This document shows positions 1-8,815 of a stretch of DNA of 64,000 nucleotides, piece by piece. A program made the translations under genes and the position numbers. This DNA comes from Enterobacteriaceae endosymbiont of Donacia marginata. GTDB taxonomy: Bacteria; Pseudomonadota; Gammaproteobacteria; Enterobacterales; Enterobacteriaceae. Where the stretch lies: NCBI RefSeq assembly GCF_012567685.1, contig NZ_CP046184.1:248407-312406 (forward strand), read 5' to 3'. Numbering within the stretch: the stretch's first letter is position 1; each line of letters begins with the position of its first letter. The notes below the pieces were generated by a model. The model was not told the DNA's origin. It worked only from the letters and a program-made list of their open reading frames with translations, and searched no databases.

Positions 1-271
1 TATAGGAAAAAATTTTCATGAGGATCCACAAATTTTACATTATGAAGCATATGATTATGGAATTTTATTAAAACCTGGGATGGTATTTACTATTGAACCT
101 ATGATAAATATAGGACATCATGATGTATATTTAGCTAACGATAATTGGACCGTTAGAACTAAAGATAAAACTAATTCAGCCCAATATGAGCATACTATAC
201 TTATTACTAATATAGGAAAAAAAATTTTAACTCTGCGTAAAGAAGAAAAAAGTATATTTAAAAATATATAA
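1..271 (+). CDS. map: Methionine aminopeptidase, C-terminal part (5' end outside window)
   Basis: Removes the initiator methionine from nascent proteins in the cytosol. The reading frame is already open at base 2, so the gene starts outside the window and only about its last 90 codons are present. Visible family signatures are FHEDPQILHY, which contains the metal-ligand histidine region, and KPGMVFTIEPM, which carries the metal-ligand glutamate. A third, near the end, is QYEHTILIT, with the last metal-ligand glutamate. The C-terminus reaches the usual MetAP end. The gene is convergent with rpoD, and a strong hairpin separates the two. It works with Def and Fmt, both encoded further along, in N-terminal protein processing. 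The identification is secure; the N-terminal half cannot be judged. Confidence 0.93.
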   Translation, partial: IGKNFHEDPQILHYEAYDYGILLKPGMVFTIEPMINIGHHDVYLANDNWTVRTKDKTNSAQYEHTILITNIGKKILTLRKEEKSIFKNI

Positions 272-272
272 A

Positions 273-322
273 TTTGATATAGTTAAGTAATTATAAACTT
301 ATAGTTGCTTAACTATATCAAA
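273..322. terminator. Shared hairpin terminator between map and rpoD
   Basis: A perfect 15-bp inverted repeat (273-287 with 308-322; left arm TTTGATATAGTTAAG) lies exactly between two convergent genes. The + strand copy is followed by a T-rich run. The symmetrical stem can serve both map (+) and rpoD (-). The stem contains some G and C, unlike surrounding intergenic DNA, which argues for selection. The function is inferred from structure and position. Confidence 0.72.
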
Positions 323-339
323 ATTTATTTTATTATTTT

Positions 340-2145
340 TTAATTATCTAAAAAACTTTTTAATATTTCGGATCGGCTAGGATGACGTAATTTTCTTAAT
401 GCTTTTGCTTCTATTTGTCTAATTCTTTCTCTAGTTACATCAAATTGTTTACCAACTTCTTCTAAAGTATGATCAGAATTCATATCAATCCCAAACCTCA
501 TTCTTAATACCTTAGCTTCTCTAGGTGTGAGACTAGATAAAATATTATATGTTGCTGTTTTTAAACTTTCTGAAGTTGCTGAATCTAATGGTAATTCTAA
601 ACTATTATCTTCAATAAAATCGCTTAAATGTGATTCATCATCATCACCTATAGGTGTTTCCATTGAAATTGGTTCTTTAGCTATTTTTAATACTTTTCTA
701 ATTTTATCTTCAGGAATAAGCATATATTCAGATAATTCTTCAGGAGTAGGTTCTCTTCCTAACTCTTGTAAAATTTTTCTAGAAACTCTATTAAGTTTAT
801 TTATAGTTTCAATCATGTGTACAGGAATTCTTATTGTTCTAGCTTGATCAGCAATAGATCTTGTTATAGCTTGTCTAATCCACCATGTGGCATATGTAGA
901 AAATTTATACCCTCTTCTATATTCAAATTTATCAACTGCTTTCATTAAGCCTATATTACCTTCTTGAATTAAATCAAGAAATTGTAAACCTCTATTTGTA
1001 TATTTTTTAGCAATAGAAATAACTAATCTTAAATTAGCTTCTATCATTTCTTTTTTTGCTCTTTGTGCTTTTAATTCTCCCCTAGAAATTTTTTTATTAA
1101 TATCTCTAATTTCTCTAATTGTTAATCCTGTTTTTTTTTCAATATTAATTAATTTTATAATACTTTTATTTATTTTATTAAAAAAATTGGTTTCATTATG
1201 TAAATAAAATTGATTTTTTAATTTAAAATTTTTCAATTTTTTAAAAAAAAAATCTTTATTAGTTTCATTATTACGAAATATATGTACAAATTTTTTTTTT
1301 GATATATTATATTTTTTAAGGCATATTTTTATAATATTACATTCTTCTATACGTATATGAAACATTATAGAACGTATTTTAGATACTAAATAATTAAATT
1401 CTTTTGATACTAAACGAAATTTTTTAAAAATTTCTGCAAGATTTTTTAATTCAATTAATGATTGATGATGATTTCTACCTTTTTTTTTAATAAAAATTAA
1501 TGTGATATAATATTGTTTTTCTAATTCTAAAAATTTTTCTTTAGCTAAATTAAAATCTATAATATTTTCATTATTTTCTGTTTGGATATTATTAGATAAT
1601 TCTTGATGATTAGAAGAAGATATAATTTTTTCTTTAATATCATAATTAATAAAACCATGTATTATATCTGTTAAACGAATATCACCAGATTTAACTTTAT
1701 TATATTTATTTAATAAATATTCAATCGTATAAGGATATCCTGCTATAGAATATTGTATTTGATTAATACCTTCTTCTATCCGTTTAGCTATATTTATTTC
1801 TCCTTCTCTTGTTAGGAGTTCAACAGTTCCCATTTCTCGCATATATATACGCACTGGATCTGTAGTTTTCCCCATTTCTGATTCTACATTAGATAATACT
1901 TGTACCGCATCTTCTGATGCTGTTAAATTATTTGTACTATTATTTAATATTAAATCATCATTATCAGGAGCTTCTTCCATTACCTGGATCCCCATGTCAT
2001 TTATCATTTGAATAATATTTTTTATTTGATCAGAATTAATAATATTATCAGGTAAATGATCATTAACTTCAGAATAAGTTAAATAACCTTTTTCTTTCCC
2101 AAGTGTTATAAGAATTTTAAGCTGTGATTTTGAGTTATGATCCAT
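340..2145 (-). CDS. rpoD: RNA polymerase housekeeping sigma factor sigma-70
   Basis: Directs core RNA polymerase to -10/-35 promoters. About 601 residues, close to the 613 of E. coli. Region 1.1 is recognisable ([20 protein letters not shown]). Region 1.2 carries [11 protein letters not shown]. The non-conserved region in the middle is shortened and lysine-rich. Region 2 is almost unchanged ([20 protein letters not shown], then [13 protein letters not shown]), as are region 3 and the region 4 helix-turn-helix ([16 protein letters not shown]). I place the start at the second in-frame ATG (2145), because it aligns with the E. coli N-terminus and has GGA seven bases upstream. The ATG at 2157 would add four residues and lacks a clear Shine-Dalgarno. 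Last gene of the rpsU-dnaG-rpoD operon. Confidence 0.97.
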   Translation of the reverse strand: MDHNSKSQLKILITLGKEKGYLTYSEVNDHLPDNIINSDQIKNIIQMINDMGIQVMEEAPDNDDLILNNSTNNLTASEDAVQVLSNVESEMGKTTDPVRIYMREMGTVELLTREGEINIAKRIEEGINQIQYSIAGYPYTIEYLLNKYNKVKSGDIRLTDIIHGFINYDIKEKIISSSNHQELSNNIQTENNENIIDFNLAKEKFLELEKQYYITLIFIKKKGRNHHQSLIELKNLAEIFKKFRLVSKEFNYLVSKIRSIMFHIRIEECNIIKICLKKYNISKKKFVHIFRNNETNKDFFFKKLKNFKLKNQFYLHNETNFFNKINKSIIKLINIEKKTGLTIREIRDINKKISRGELKAQRAKKEMIEANLRLVISIAKKYTNRGLQFLDLIQEGNIGLMKAVDKFEYRRGYKFSTYATWWIRQAITRSIADQARTIRIPVHMIETINKLNRVSRKILQELGREPTPEELSEYMLIPEDKIRKVLKIAKEPISMETPIGDDDESHLSDFIEDNSLELPLDSATSESLKTATYNILSSLTPREAKVLRMRFGIDMNSDHTLEEVGKQFDVTRERIRQIEAKALRKLRHPSRSEILKSFLDN

Positions 2146-2218
2146 AAATAGTTCCATACTTTTATTTACTAATATTTAAATAAATTTTATTAAATAAAAT
2201 TAAAACAAATTATTTCAT

Positions 2219-2242
2219 TAATAAATAAAATTTTATTTATTA
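2219..2242. repeat. Perfect 24-bp AT palindrome between dnaG and rpoD
   Basis: The sequence TAATAAATAAAA is followed directly by its reverse complement, in the dnaG-rpoD intercistronic gap. In E. coli this gap contains an mRNA processing site. The palindrome could be a processing or stability structure. It consists only of A and T, so chance is a real alternative. Confidence 0.3.
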
Positions 2243-2281
2243 TTAATAATATTTTAATTATATTTTATTAAATTTTTCAAA

Positions 2282-4015
2282 TTATTTTTTTTTAATTAAT
2301 ATTTGATTTAAAGACCATAATTCTTTTTTTTTTTTATAATTTAATCCCTTTCTTCTATCTAAAGATATTAAATAATCAATCCTATCTTCTAAAATATTTA
2401 TTTTTAATTTGTTTATTAAATTTATAAAAAATTTTTCTATTTTATTATCAGGAATCATATGGTTCCATGTTACTAAAATTTCAAGAATTTTTTTTAATTT
2501 TGTTCCTCTATATTGTTCTAATATATTAACTGTTGTTATATCTTTGTTTTTATAAAAATTTACAAATTTTATTAAAAAAACTAATCCATTAATATTTGAA
2601 CTTTTAAAAAATTTTAATTTTGGGACAAATTTAATTAATTTAGGATTCTGTATTAATACACTTAATAATATACGAATAGTAGTTTTTTTAAAATTATTAT
2701 GTATAACTATTTTTTTTTTTAATTTTAATGAATTATATATGTCTACAAGATTTAAAATGCCTGTTTTTTCTCCTAATTTTTTAATTAAATTTATTTGAAA
2801 AAAATAATCAGGAATTAATTTAATAAATGATAAAGCTTTATAAATAAAATTTGTTTTTTCTTCACAAGAAGAAAATAAATTTTTTGAAAGTAATTGTTTA
2901 AAAAAAAATTTTGAAAATGATAAATTATTTTTAATTCTCTTCTCAAAGAGAATTTGTCCTTCTTTTCTAATTAAACTATCAGGATCTTCTCCATTAGGTA
3001 AAATTATAAATTTTATTTCTTTCCCATTAACTAAATGGGGTAAACTAATTTTTAAAGATTTCCATTGTGCTGCTATACCCGCTTTATCTCCATCAAAACA
3101 AAAAATAATTTTATTTGTTATACTAAATAATTTTTTTATATGAATATTAGTAATAGTAGTTCCTAATATAGCTACTGCATATTTTATATTAAATTGAAAT
3201 AAACTGATAACATCAATATATCCTTCTACTATTAATATTTTTTTTATAATATTATTTTCTTTTTTAGTTTCATATAACCCATATAATTCTTTACTTTTAT
3301 GAAAAATATTATTTTCTGAAGAATTTAAATATTTAGGATTAATATTATTAAAAACTCTCCCCCCAAATCCAATAATAAATCCTTTTATATTTTTAATTGG
3401 AAATATAATTCGATTATAAAAAATATCATAAAAATTATTACTTCTAGTATTTTTTTTTAAAATACCTAATTTTTCATATAAAATTTTTATAACTTTTTTA
3501 TTATTTAAAATTTTTTTTTGCCAATGTAAAGGAGAAAATCCAATAGAAAAATATTTTATAATATATAAATTTAATCCTCTATTTAACAAATATGAATATG
3601 CTTCTTTACCTAATGAAGTTAATAAAGAATTATTATAAAAAATACTTAAATTATAAATTAATTTATAATAAATTCTATTTTTTTGAAATATTTTTTGTAA
3701 AATATTAGATTGATTATTATAAATAATAGGAATATTAAATGTGTTTGCTATTGATTCTATACTTTCAAGAAAAGATAAATTATCATATTTCATAACAAAA
3801 TCAATAATATTACCATGCAAACCACATCCAAAACAATGATATAACTGTTTTATAGAATTAACTACAAATGAAGGATTTTTTTCTAAATGAAAAGGACAAA
3901 TACCAAAAAAATTTTTTCCTTTTTTTTTTAATTTAATTTTATTTTTAATTAAATATACAATATCAACTTGATCTAATAAATTATTAATAAATAAACGAGG
4001 TATATATCTAACCAT
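2282..4015 (-). CDS. dnaG: DNA primase
   Basis: Synthesises RNA primers at the replication fork with the DnaB helicase. It is 577 residues against 581 in E. coli. The N-terminal zinc-binding domain has CPFHLEKNPSF and, about 20 residues on, YHCFGCG (residues about 40-65), giving the CHC2 ligands. The TOPRIM core follows with IIGFGGR, then LIVEGYIDVI with the catalytic glutamate, and the acidic motif FCFDGDKAG. The C-terminal helicase-binding region is strongly diverged and Lys/Ile-rich. Middle gene of the macromolecular-synthesis operon, between rpsU and rpoD as in E. coli. Confidence 0.97.
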   Translation of the reverse strand: MVRYIPRLFINNLLDQVDIVYLIKNKIKLKKKGKNFFGICPFHLEKNPSFVVNSIKQLYHCFGCGLHGNIIDFVMKYDNLSFLESIESIANTFNIPIIYNNQSNILQKIFQKNRIYYKLIYNLSIFYNNSLLTSLGKEAYSYLLNRGLNLYIIKYFSIGFSPLHWQKKILNNKKVIKILYEKLGILKKNTRSNNFYDIFYNRIIFPIKNIKGFIIGFGGRVFNNINPKYLNSSENNIFHKSKELYGLYETKKENNIIKKILIVEGYIDVISLFQFNIKYAVAILGTTITNIHIKKLFSITNKIIFCFDGDKAGIAAQWKSLKISLPHLVNGKEIKFIILPNGEDPDSLIRKEGQILFEKRIKNNLSFSKFFFKQLLSKNLFSSCEEKTNFIYKALSFIKLIPDYFFQINLIKKLGEKTGILNLVDIYNSLKLKKKIVIHNNFKKTTIRILLSVLIQNPKLIKFVPKLKFFKSSNINGLVFLIKFVNFYKNKDITTVNILEQYRGTKLKKILEILVTWNHMIPDNKIEKFFINLINKLKINILEDRIDYLISLDRRKGLNYKKKKELWSLNQILIKKK

Positions 4016-4061
4016 AAAATAATTTTTCGTAATTTATTATTTTTTATAAAAAATAACAATC

Positions 4062-4277
4062 CTAATATAAACGTACCCTTTTAGCATTTTCTCTAGATAT
4101 TTTTTTTGCATGTCTTTTAATTGCAGAAGCTTTAGCTCTTTTTCTTTCAGTTGTTGGTTTTTCATAAAATTCTCTACGTCTTACTTCAGCTAAAATACCT
4201 GCTTTTTCACATGAACGTTTAAAACGTCTTAAAGCTAAATCAAATGGTTCATTATCACGTACTTTTATAATTGGCAT
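4062..4277 (-). CDS. rpsU: 30S ribosomal protein S21
   Basis: Small-subunit protein needed for efficient initiation, located near the 3' end of 16S rRNA. It has 71 residues, the standard length, and is nearly identical to E. coli S21 ([20 protein letters not shown] at the N-terminus and a basic C-terminal tail). First gene of rpsU-dnaG-rpoD, 46 bp upstream of dnaG. AAGG about nine bases upstream of the ATG is the likely ribosome binding site. The gene diverges from tsaD across a 138-bp AT-rich region. Confidence 0.97.
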   Translation of the reverse strand: MPIIKVRDNEPFDLALRRFKRSCEKAGILAEVRRREFYEKPTTERKRAKASAIKRHAKKISRENAKRVRLY

Positions 4278-4324
4278 ATATGAAACCTTATTCTATATTT
4301 ATTTATTTTTTATAATAATAAATC

Positions 4325-4330
4325 ATTATA
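4325..4330 (-). promoter_or_regulatory. Candidate -10 element for rpsU-dnaG-rpoD
   Basis: A perfect TATAAT on the minus strand lies about 50 bp upstream of the rpsU start codon in the divergent rpsU/tsaD region. No good -35 hexamer is seen at 17-bp spacing. In DNA this AT-rich a perfect -10 is weak evidence on its own. Confidence 0.35.
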
Positions 4331-4415
4331 GTATATAATAAAAAATATATAAATAATTTTTTTATATTATTTAAATTTAAGAATAATTAATTAACTAATT
4401 AATAGAAGATTAAAA

Positions 4416-5432
4416 ATGATTATAATGGGTATAGAAACCTCATGTGATGATACAGCAGTAGCAATTTATACTAAAAGTATAGGGATATTATGTAATAATA
4501 TTTATACGCAAAAAATCCATTCTAAATATGGAGGTGTTGTACCTGAATTAGCGGCAAGAAATCATTTAAAAAAAATTATTCCTTTAATTAAAAAATCATT
4601 AATAAAAATAAAAAAAAAATTAAATGATATTAATGCAATTGCTTATACTTCAGGACCAGGACAAATAAATTCTTTAATAATAGGAGCAATTATTTCCCAT
4701 ACTTTAGCTTTTTCTTTAAATATTCCTGTTATTCCAGTAAATCATATGGAAGGACATCTATTTTCAATTATGTTACAAAAAAAAAAACCAATTTTACCTT
4801 TTATAGGGTTATTAATATCAGGTGGGCATACTCAATTAATTTATACATATAAATTTGGAAAATATAAAATATTAGGAACAAATATAGATGATGCAGTAGG
4901 AGAAACTTTAGATAAAATATCTAAATTATTAGGATTAGATTATCCTGGAGGTAAAAATTTGTTTAAATTATCAAAATATGGAACTAAAAAAAAATTTTTT
5001 TTTCCCAGACCTATGACGTTAAAAAAAAATAATTTAAATTTTAGTTTTTCTGGATTAAAAACTTTTGTAACAAATTTTATAAAAAAACAAAATTTAAATA
5101 ATTTTAAAATTAAAGCAGATATTGCTTGCGGATTAGAAGATGCTGTCATAGAAACTCTTTATATTAAAAGTTTATGGGCTTTAAAAAAATATAATATTAA
5201 TCAATTGGTAATTGCAGGTGGAGTTAGTTCAAATCAAAAATTAAGAAAATTTTTTTATAAAAATTTAAAAAAAAATAATATAAAATTATTTTATAGTAAT
5301 AAAAAATTATGTACTGATAATGCAGCGATGATTGCTTATGTTGGAGCAAAAAAATTTTTTTCAAAAAAAAATAAATATGTACTAAATGATATTAGTATAA
5401 ATTCTAAATTATCTTTAGAAGATAAAATTTAA
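4416..5432 (+). CDS. tsaD: tRNA threonylcarbamoyladenosine (t6A37) transferase subunit TsaD
   Basis: Transfers the threonylcarbamoyl group from TC-AMP to A37 of ANN-decoding tRNAs, normally with TsaB and TsaE. TsaC, which makes TC-AMP, is encoded at 13.5-14.1 kb. It has 338 residues, as in E. coli (337). Motifs include GIETSCDDTAVA at the N-terminus, NHMEGHL with the two metal-ligand histidines near residue 110, GLLISGGHTQL, and AGGVSSNQ and TDNAAMIA near the C-terminus with the last metal-ligand aspartate. It diverges from rpsU exactly as in enterobacteria. All catalytic elements are intact. Confidence 0.97.
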   Translation: MIIMGIETSCDDTAVAIYTKSIGILCNNIYTQKIHSKYGGVVPELAARNHLKKIIPLIKKSLIKIKKKLNDINAIAYTSGPGQINSLIIGAIISHTLAFSLNIPVIPVNHMEGHLFSIMLQKKKPILPFIGLLISGGHTQLIYTYKFGKYKILGTNIDDAVGETLDKISKLLGLDYPGGKNLFKLSKYGTKKKFFFPRPMTLKKNNLNFSFSGLKTFVTNFIKKQNLNNFKIKADIACGLEDAVIETLYIKSLWALKKYNINQLVIAGGVSSNQKLRKFFYKNLKKNNIKLFYSNKKLCTDNAAMIAYVGAKKFFSKKNKYVLNDISINSKLSLEDKI

Positions 5433-5504
5433 GTTTTATAAAAAGATTTTATAAAAATATAATAATTAAAATATTTTTTTTTGATTTATTTGAGAATAAT
5501 AATA

Positions 5505-6311
5505 ATGTTATTAAATTATTTTTCTTGTATAATACTTAGTATTATACAAGGTTTAACAGAATTTCTACCGATATCTTCAAATGCTCATATTATTATTTTT
5601 TCTAAAATATTAAATATTATAGAAAATAATAATTTTAAATTTTTTAAAATTATTATCCAATTAGGATCTTCATTAGCAATATTAATATTTTTTTGGCATA
5701 AAATTATAAAAATTATATCTAATACAATAAAATATAATTTTTTTTTTAAAAAAAAAACAAATATTTTCCATATATTTATATCTATGTTACCAATAATATT
5801 TATTGGATTAATTTTTTATAAAAATATTAAAATGATAAATAATATTAATTATATTATTTATGGATTATTAATTGGTAGTATATTACTATATATTTCTGAA
5901 AAGTTTAAGCCAATAAAATATAAAATTAACAGTATTGATTATATATCATATATAAATAATTTTTTTATTGGATGTTTTCAATGTTTAGCTTTATTACCAG
6001 GAGTTTCAAGATTAGGAGCAACATTATCAATTAGTTTATTGCTTGGGATAAAACGTACTGTTGCAACTAAATTTTGTTTTATTATATCAATTCCTATTAT
6101 TTTTGGAGCTAATTTATTAGAATTATATAAAAATTATACAATAATAAATTTTTATAATATAAAAATATTTTTTATTGGTTTTTTAATTTCATTTTTTATT
6201 AGTTTAATTATTATTAAAAAATTTATTTATATTATAAATAACATTGCTTTTAAATGGTTTATTTTATATCGTTTATTTTTAATAATAATATTATTATTAT
6301 TTTTAAACTAA
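5505..6311 (+). CDS. uppP: Undecaprenyl-diphosphate phosphatase (UppP/BacA)
   Basis: Inner-membrane enzyme that dephosphorylates undecaprenyl diphosphate to recycle the lipid carrier for peptidoglycan and other envelope polymers. About 268 residues with multiple hydrophobic helices (E. coli 273). The (E/Q)xxxE motif is present as QGLTE, followed by FLPISSNAH where SSTGH is usual. The second family motif PGxSRSxxT reads PGVSRLGAT, so the second Ser is Leu. I start at the ATG at 5505, which has GAG about ten bases upstream. An in-frame TTG at 5481 is less likely. Next to cca as in E. coli. Together with mrdA and mrdB it indicates retained peptidoglycan synthesis. Confidence 0.93.
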   Translation: MLLNYFSCIILSIIQGLTEFLPISSNAHIIIFSKILNIIENNNFKFFKIIIQLGSSLAILIFFWHKIIKIISNTIKYNFFFKKKTNIFHIFISMLPIIFIGLIFYKNIKMINNINYIIYGLLIGSILLYISEKFKPIKYKINSIDYISYINNFFIGCFQCLALLPGVSRLGATLSISLLLGIKRTVATKFCFIISIPIIFGANLLELYKNYTIINFYNIKIFFIGFLISFFISLIIIKKFIYIINNIAFKWFILYRLFLIIILLLFLN

Positions 6312-6332
6312 TTATTTTTTATAAAAATATTT

Positions 6333-7562
6333 TTAATTTTCCATTTTTAGAAAATATTTTATTAATTTTATCCTTTCAGATTGAATTTTTTTATTTATAT
6401 TATATCCTTTTAAATTATTATTATTTAATATATTTTTTATATTTAATTTAGAAATATATTTATACATATTAATAAAATATTTTCCTTGTTTATATTCAAT
6501 AGACTCTAATGTTAATCTACCCCTTGCATCTGCTTCACTAATAAAAGCCATTTGTTGTACTCTTTCAGGTTTTCTCCAAGCATCAATTATATTATATATA
6601 TTTAATATATCTTCAGGTTTTTGATTATATATATTATGAATAATATCATGTATTCTAGCAGCTAATATAGATATTTTTTTAAAATTACTAGGAATTTTTA
6701 ATCTATCACATAATTTTTTAATTAGAGGTATTCCAGCTTCTCCATGTCCAGGATGTCTTGGCCATAATTTTTTAGGAGTTAATCCTTTTCCTATATCATG
6801 ACATAATGTTGCAAATCTGGTTGATACATTATTTGTAAGTTTAGATATTATTTTTAATGTTAACATAGTATGTATACCTGTATCTATTTCTGGATGCCAT
6901 TTTAATGGAGCTGGGATACCATATAATGCATTTATTTCTGGGAAAATAATAGATAACGCATTACATTTTTTTAAGACTTTAAAAAATACTTGAGGGTGTG
7001 TTGATTGTAAAGCATTATATGTTTCTTTCCAAATTCTTTCTGGTTTTAAATAAGATAATTCTCCTGAATGACTCATAATTTTCATTAATTTTAATGTATT
7101 ATCATCAATACGAAAATTTAAATATTTTAATTTTGCAGCAAATCTAGCTACACGTAATACTCTTAATGGATCATCTTGAAAAGATGAGGAAACATGTTTT
7201 AATAAACGATTTTTAATATCTTGTAATCCATTATATGGATCATAAAAATTTCCTAATTCGTCTTTTGCAATAGCATTAATAGTAAGATCTCTACGTAGTA
7301 AATCTTCTTTAAGAGTAACTTTAGAAGATGCACAATATTTAAATCCTTTATACCCATGTCCAAATTTATATTCTGTTCTAGCCAATGCATATTCTTCATG
7401 AGTTTTTGGATGTAAAAAAACAGGAAAATCTTTACCAACTAACTTAAAACCTAATTTTAACATTAAATTAATATTTGATCCGACAACAACCCAGTCTTTA
7501 TCAGTTACTTTTATATTTAAAAGATCATCACGTATAGCTCCACCTACTAAATAAATTTTCAA
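6333..7562 (-). CDS. cca: CCA tRNA nucleotidyltransferase (multifunctional CCA protein)
   Basis: Adds or repairs the 3' CCA end of tRNAs. It has 409 residues against 412 in E. coli, including the extra HD domain of the enterobacterial type. The class II nucleotidyltransferase signature is at the N-terminus (YLVGGAIRDDLL, then DKDWVVVG). The RRDLTINAIA motif (residues about 110-120) and LRVARFAAKL follow. The HD phosphohydrolase domain has LCHDIGKG near residue 255. The last 40 residues are low-complexity. Convergent with uppP, 21 bp apart. The enzyme is likely essential here, because none of the eight tRNA genes in this window encodes its own CCA. Confidence 0.97.
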   Translation of the reverse strand: MKIYLVGGAIRDDLLNIKVTDKDWVVVGSNINLMLKLGFKLVGKDFPVFLHPKTHEEYALARTEYKFGHGYKGFKYCASSKVTLKEDLLRRDLTINAIAKDELGNFYDPYNGLQDIKNRLLKHVSSSFQDDPLRVLRVARFAAKLKYLNFRIDDNTLKLMKIMSHSGELSYLKPERIWKETYNALQSTHPQVFFKVLKKCNALSIIFPEINALYGIPAPLKWHPEIDTGIHTMLTLKIISKLTNNVSTRFATLCHDIGKGLTPKKLWPRHPGHGEAGIPLIKKLCDRLKIPSNFKKISILAARIHDIIHNIYNQKPEDILNIYNIIDAWRKPERVQQMAFISEADARGRLTLESIEYKQGKYFINMYKYISKLNIKNILNNNNLKGYNINKKIQSERIKLIKYFLKMEN

Positions 7563-7712
7563 TTTATTACTCCTTAAAATGATATTTTATTTTATTACCA
7601 ATATAATAAATTATCGTACTACTATTATTATAGTATTTGTATTTTTTTAAAGAAAATTTATTTATTAAAAATAATATATAATACTATTAAATTACAAAAA
7701 AAAATATTATTT

Positions 7713-8360
7713 ATGAATATACTTGATACAGAGTTTGGTAATTATAAAATACGTATTAAAAATGCTATTTCTTCTTTAAAAAAAGGATGTGGTATTTTAA
7801 TTTTAGATGATAAAAAAAGAGAAAATGAAAGTGATATAGTATTTGCAGCAGAAAATATTTCTGTATCAAATATAGCTTTTTCTATTAGATATGGTAGTGG
7901 AATTATTTGTTTATGTATTACAGAAAATTTACGTAAAAAATTAAAATTACCTATGATGGTAAAAAAAAATACCAGTATTTATAAAACAGGATTTACAGTT
8001 TCAATTGAAGCAGCAAAAGGTATTTCTACTGGAGTATCGGCAAAGGATAGATATACAACTATTAAAACAGCTATTTCAAATAATGTTGTTCCTGAAGATT
8101 TAAATAAACCTGGGCATGTTTTTCCCCTAATGGCTGTGAATGGGGGATTATTAAACAGAGAGGGACATACTGAAGCTACAATAGATTTATTAAAGATTGC
8201 TAAAATGAAACCTACTGGAGTATTATGTGAATTAACAAATAGAGATGGATCTATGGCAAAAATATTTGATACCATATCTTTTGCAAAAAAAAATAAAATG
8301 ATATTAATTACTATTAATGATATAAAAAAATATGTTATGAAAAATAATATTATTATTTAA
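7713..8360 (+). CDS. ribB: 3,4-dihydroxy-2-butanone 4-phosphate synthase
   Basis: Converts ribulose 5-phosphate to the four-carbon precursor of riboflavin. It has 215 residues against 217 in E. coli; stand-alone RibB type without a GTP cyclohydrolase II domain. The acidic metal and substrate loop is visible (DDKKRENESD, residues about 29-38), as are YGSGIICL, a GISTGVSAKDR stretch, and the C-terminal REGHTEATIDL and LCELTNRDGS. E. coli ribB is preceded by an FMN riboswitch. I see no GC-bearing structured leader in the 150 bp upstream, so that control seems lost. Retention fits riboflavin provision to host or self. Confidence 0.96.
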   Translation: MNILDTEFGNYKIRIKNAISSLKKGCGILILDDKKRENESDIVFAAENISVSNIAFSIRYGSGIICLCITENLRKKLKLPMMVKKNTSIYKTGFTVSIEAAKGISTGVSAKDRYTTIKTAISNNVVPEDLNKPGHVFPLMAVNGGLLNREGHTEATIDLLKIAKMKPTGVLCELTNRDGSMAKIFDTISFAKKNKMILITINDIKKYVMKNNIII

Positions 8361-8381
8361 TTTCTAAATTATAAAAAAATA

Positions 8382-8455
8382 TCGGCGAGAGAGGATTTGA
8401 ACCTCCGACCCACTGGTCCCAAACCAGTTGCGCTACCAAGCTGCGCTACTCGCCG
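8382..8455 (-). tRNA. proM: tRNA-Pro (anticodon TGG)
   Basis: Read on the minus strand, the 74-nt sequence folds into a cloverleaf. The acceptor CGGCGAG pairs with CTCGCCG, the anticodon loop is TTTGGGA (anticodon TGG) and the T arm carries GGTTCAAATCC. The discriminator is A, and the following bases are TATTT, so CCA is not encoded. Third gene of an Arg-His-Pro cluster corresponding to E. coli argX-hisR-leuT-proM, with leuT missing. Confidence 0.95.
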
Positions 8456-8472
8456 TATAAATATTTATTTTG

Positions 8473-8546
8473 GGTGGTTAATGGGAATCGAACCCATGAC
8501 AACCGGAACCACAATCCAGTGCTCTACCAACTGAGCTATAACCACC
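8473..8546 (-). tRNA. hisR: tRNA-His (anticodon GTG)
   Basis: Cloverleaf on the minus strand with anticodon GTG in ATTGTGGTT and T arm GGGTTCGATTCCC. An extra G at the 5' end opposes C73, the histidine-specific G-1:C73 pair, which shows identity elements are kept. CCA is not encoded: the bases after C73 are CAAAA. Middle of the Arg-His-Pro cluster. Confidence 0.95.
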
Positions 8547-8588
8547 ATTAAAATTAATTTAAAATTGTAATAATAAATCCTATAATTT

Positions 8589-8662
8589 TGCACCCGACAG
8601 GAATTGAACCTGAGACCTCTGTTTTCGGAAAACAGTACTCTATCCTACTGAGCTACGGGTGC
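8589..8662 (-). tRNA. argX: tRNA-Arg (anticodon CCG)
   Basis: Cloverleaf on the minus strand. Acceptor GCACCCG pairs with CGGGTGC, the anticodon loop TTCCGAA gives CCG, and the T arm has AGGTTCAATTCCT. Matches E. coli argX. CCA is not encoded. First gene of the tRNA cluster, directly downstream of a TATAAT box. Confidence 0.95.
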
Positions 8663-8670
8663 AGTATATT

Positions 8671-8676
8671 ATTATA
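8671..8676 (-). promoter_or_regulatory. -10 box of the Arg-His-Pro tRNA cluster
   Basis: A perfect TATAAT on the minus strand ends nine bases before the mature 5' end of tRNA-Arg, the right distance for a start just upstream of the tRNA. No convincing -35 is visible at 16-18 bp. Confidence 0.45.
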
Positions 8677-8815
8677 CTAATAATACAAATTCATTTCTTT
8701 AATGTCTAGTTTTTTTATAAAAAATTTTTAATAATTTTTATATTTATAAATAATAACATATATTAATTAATTTAATTTAATATAATTTTTGATAAAAAAT
8801 ATAAATATAATAATA

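Noticed and set aside
527-847. 106-codon + strand frame
   Set aside because: Antisense to the highly conserved region 2-4 of rpoD; a shadow with no ribosome binding site and no recognisable product.
6254-6451. 65-codon + strand frame at the uppP/cca junction
   Set aside because: It starts inside uppP in another frame and runs antisense into the low-complexity end of cca. It resembles no protein.
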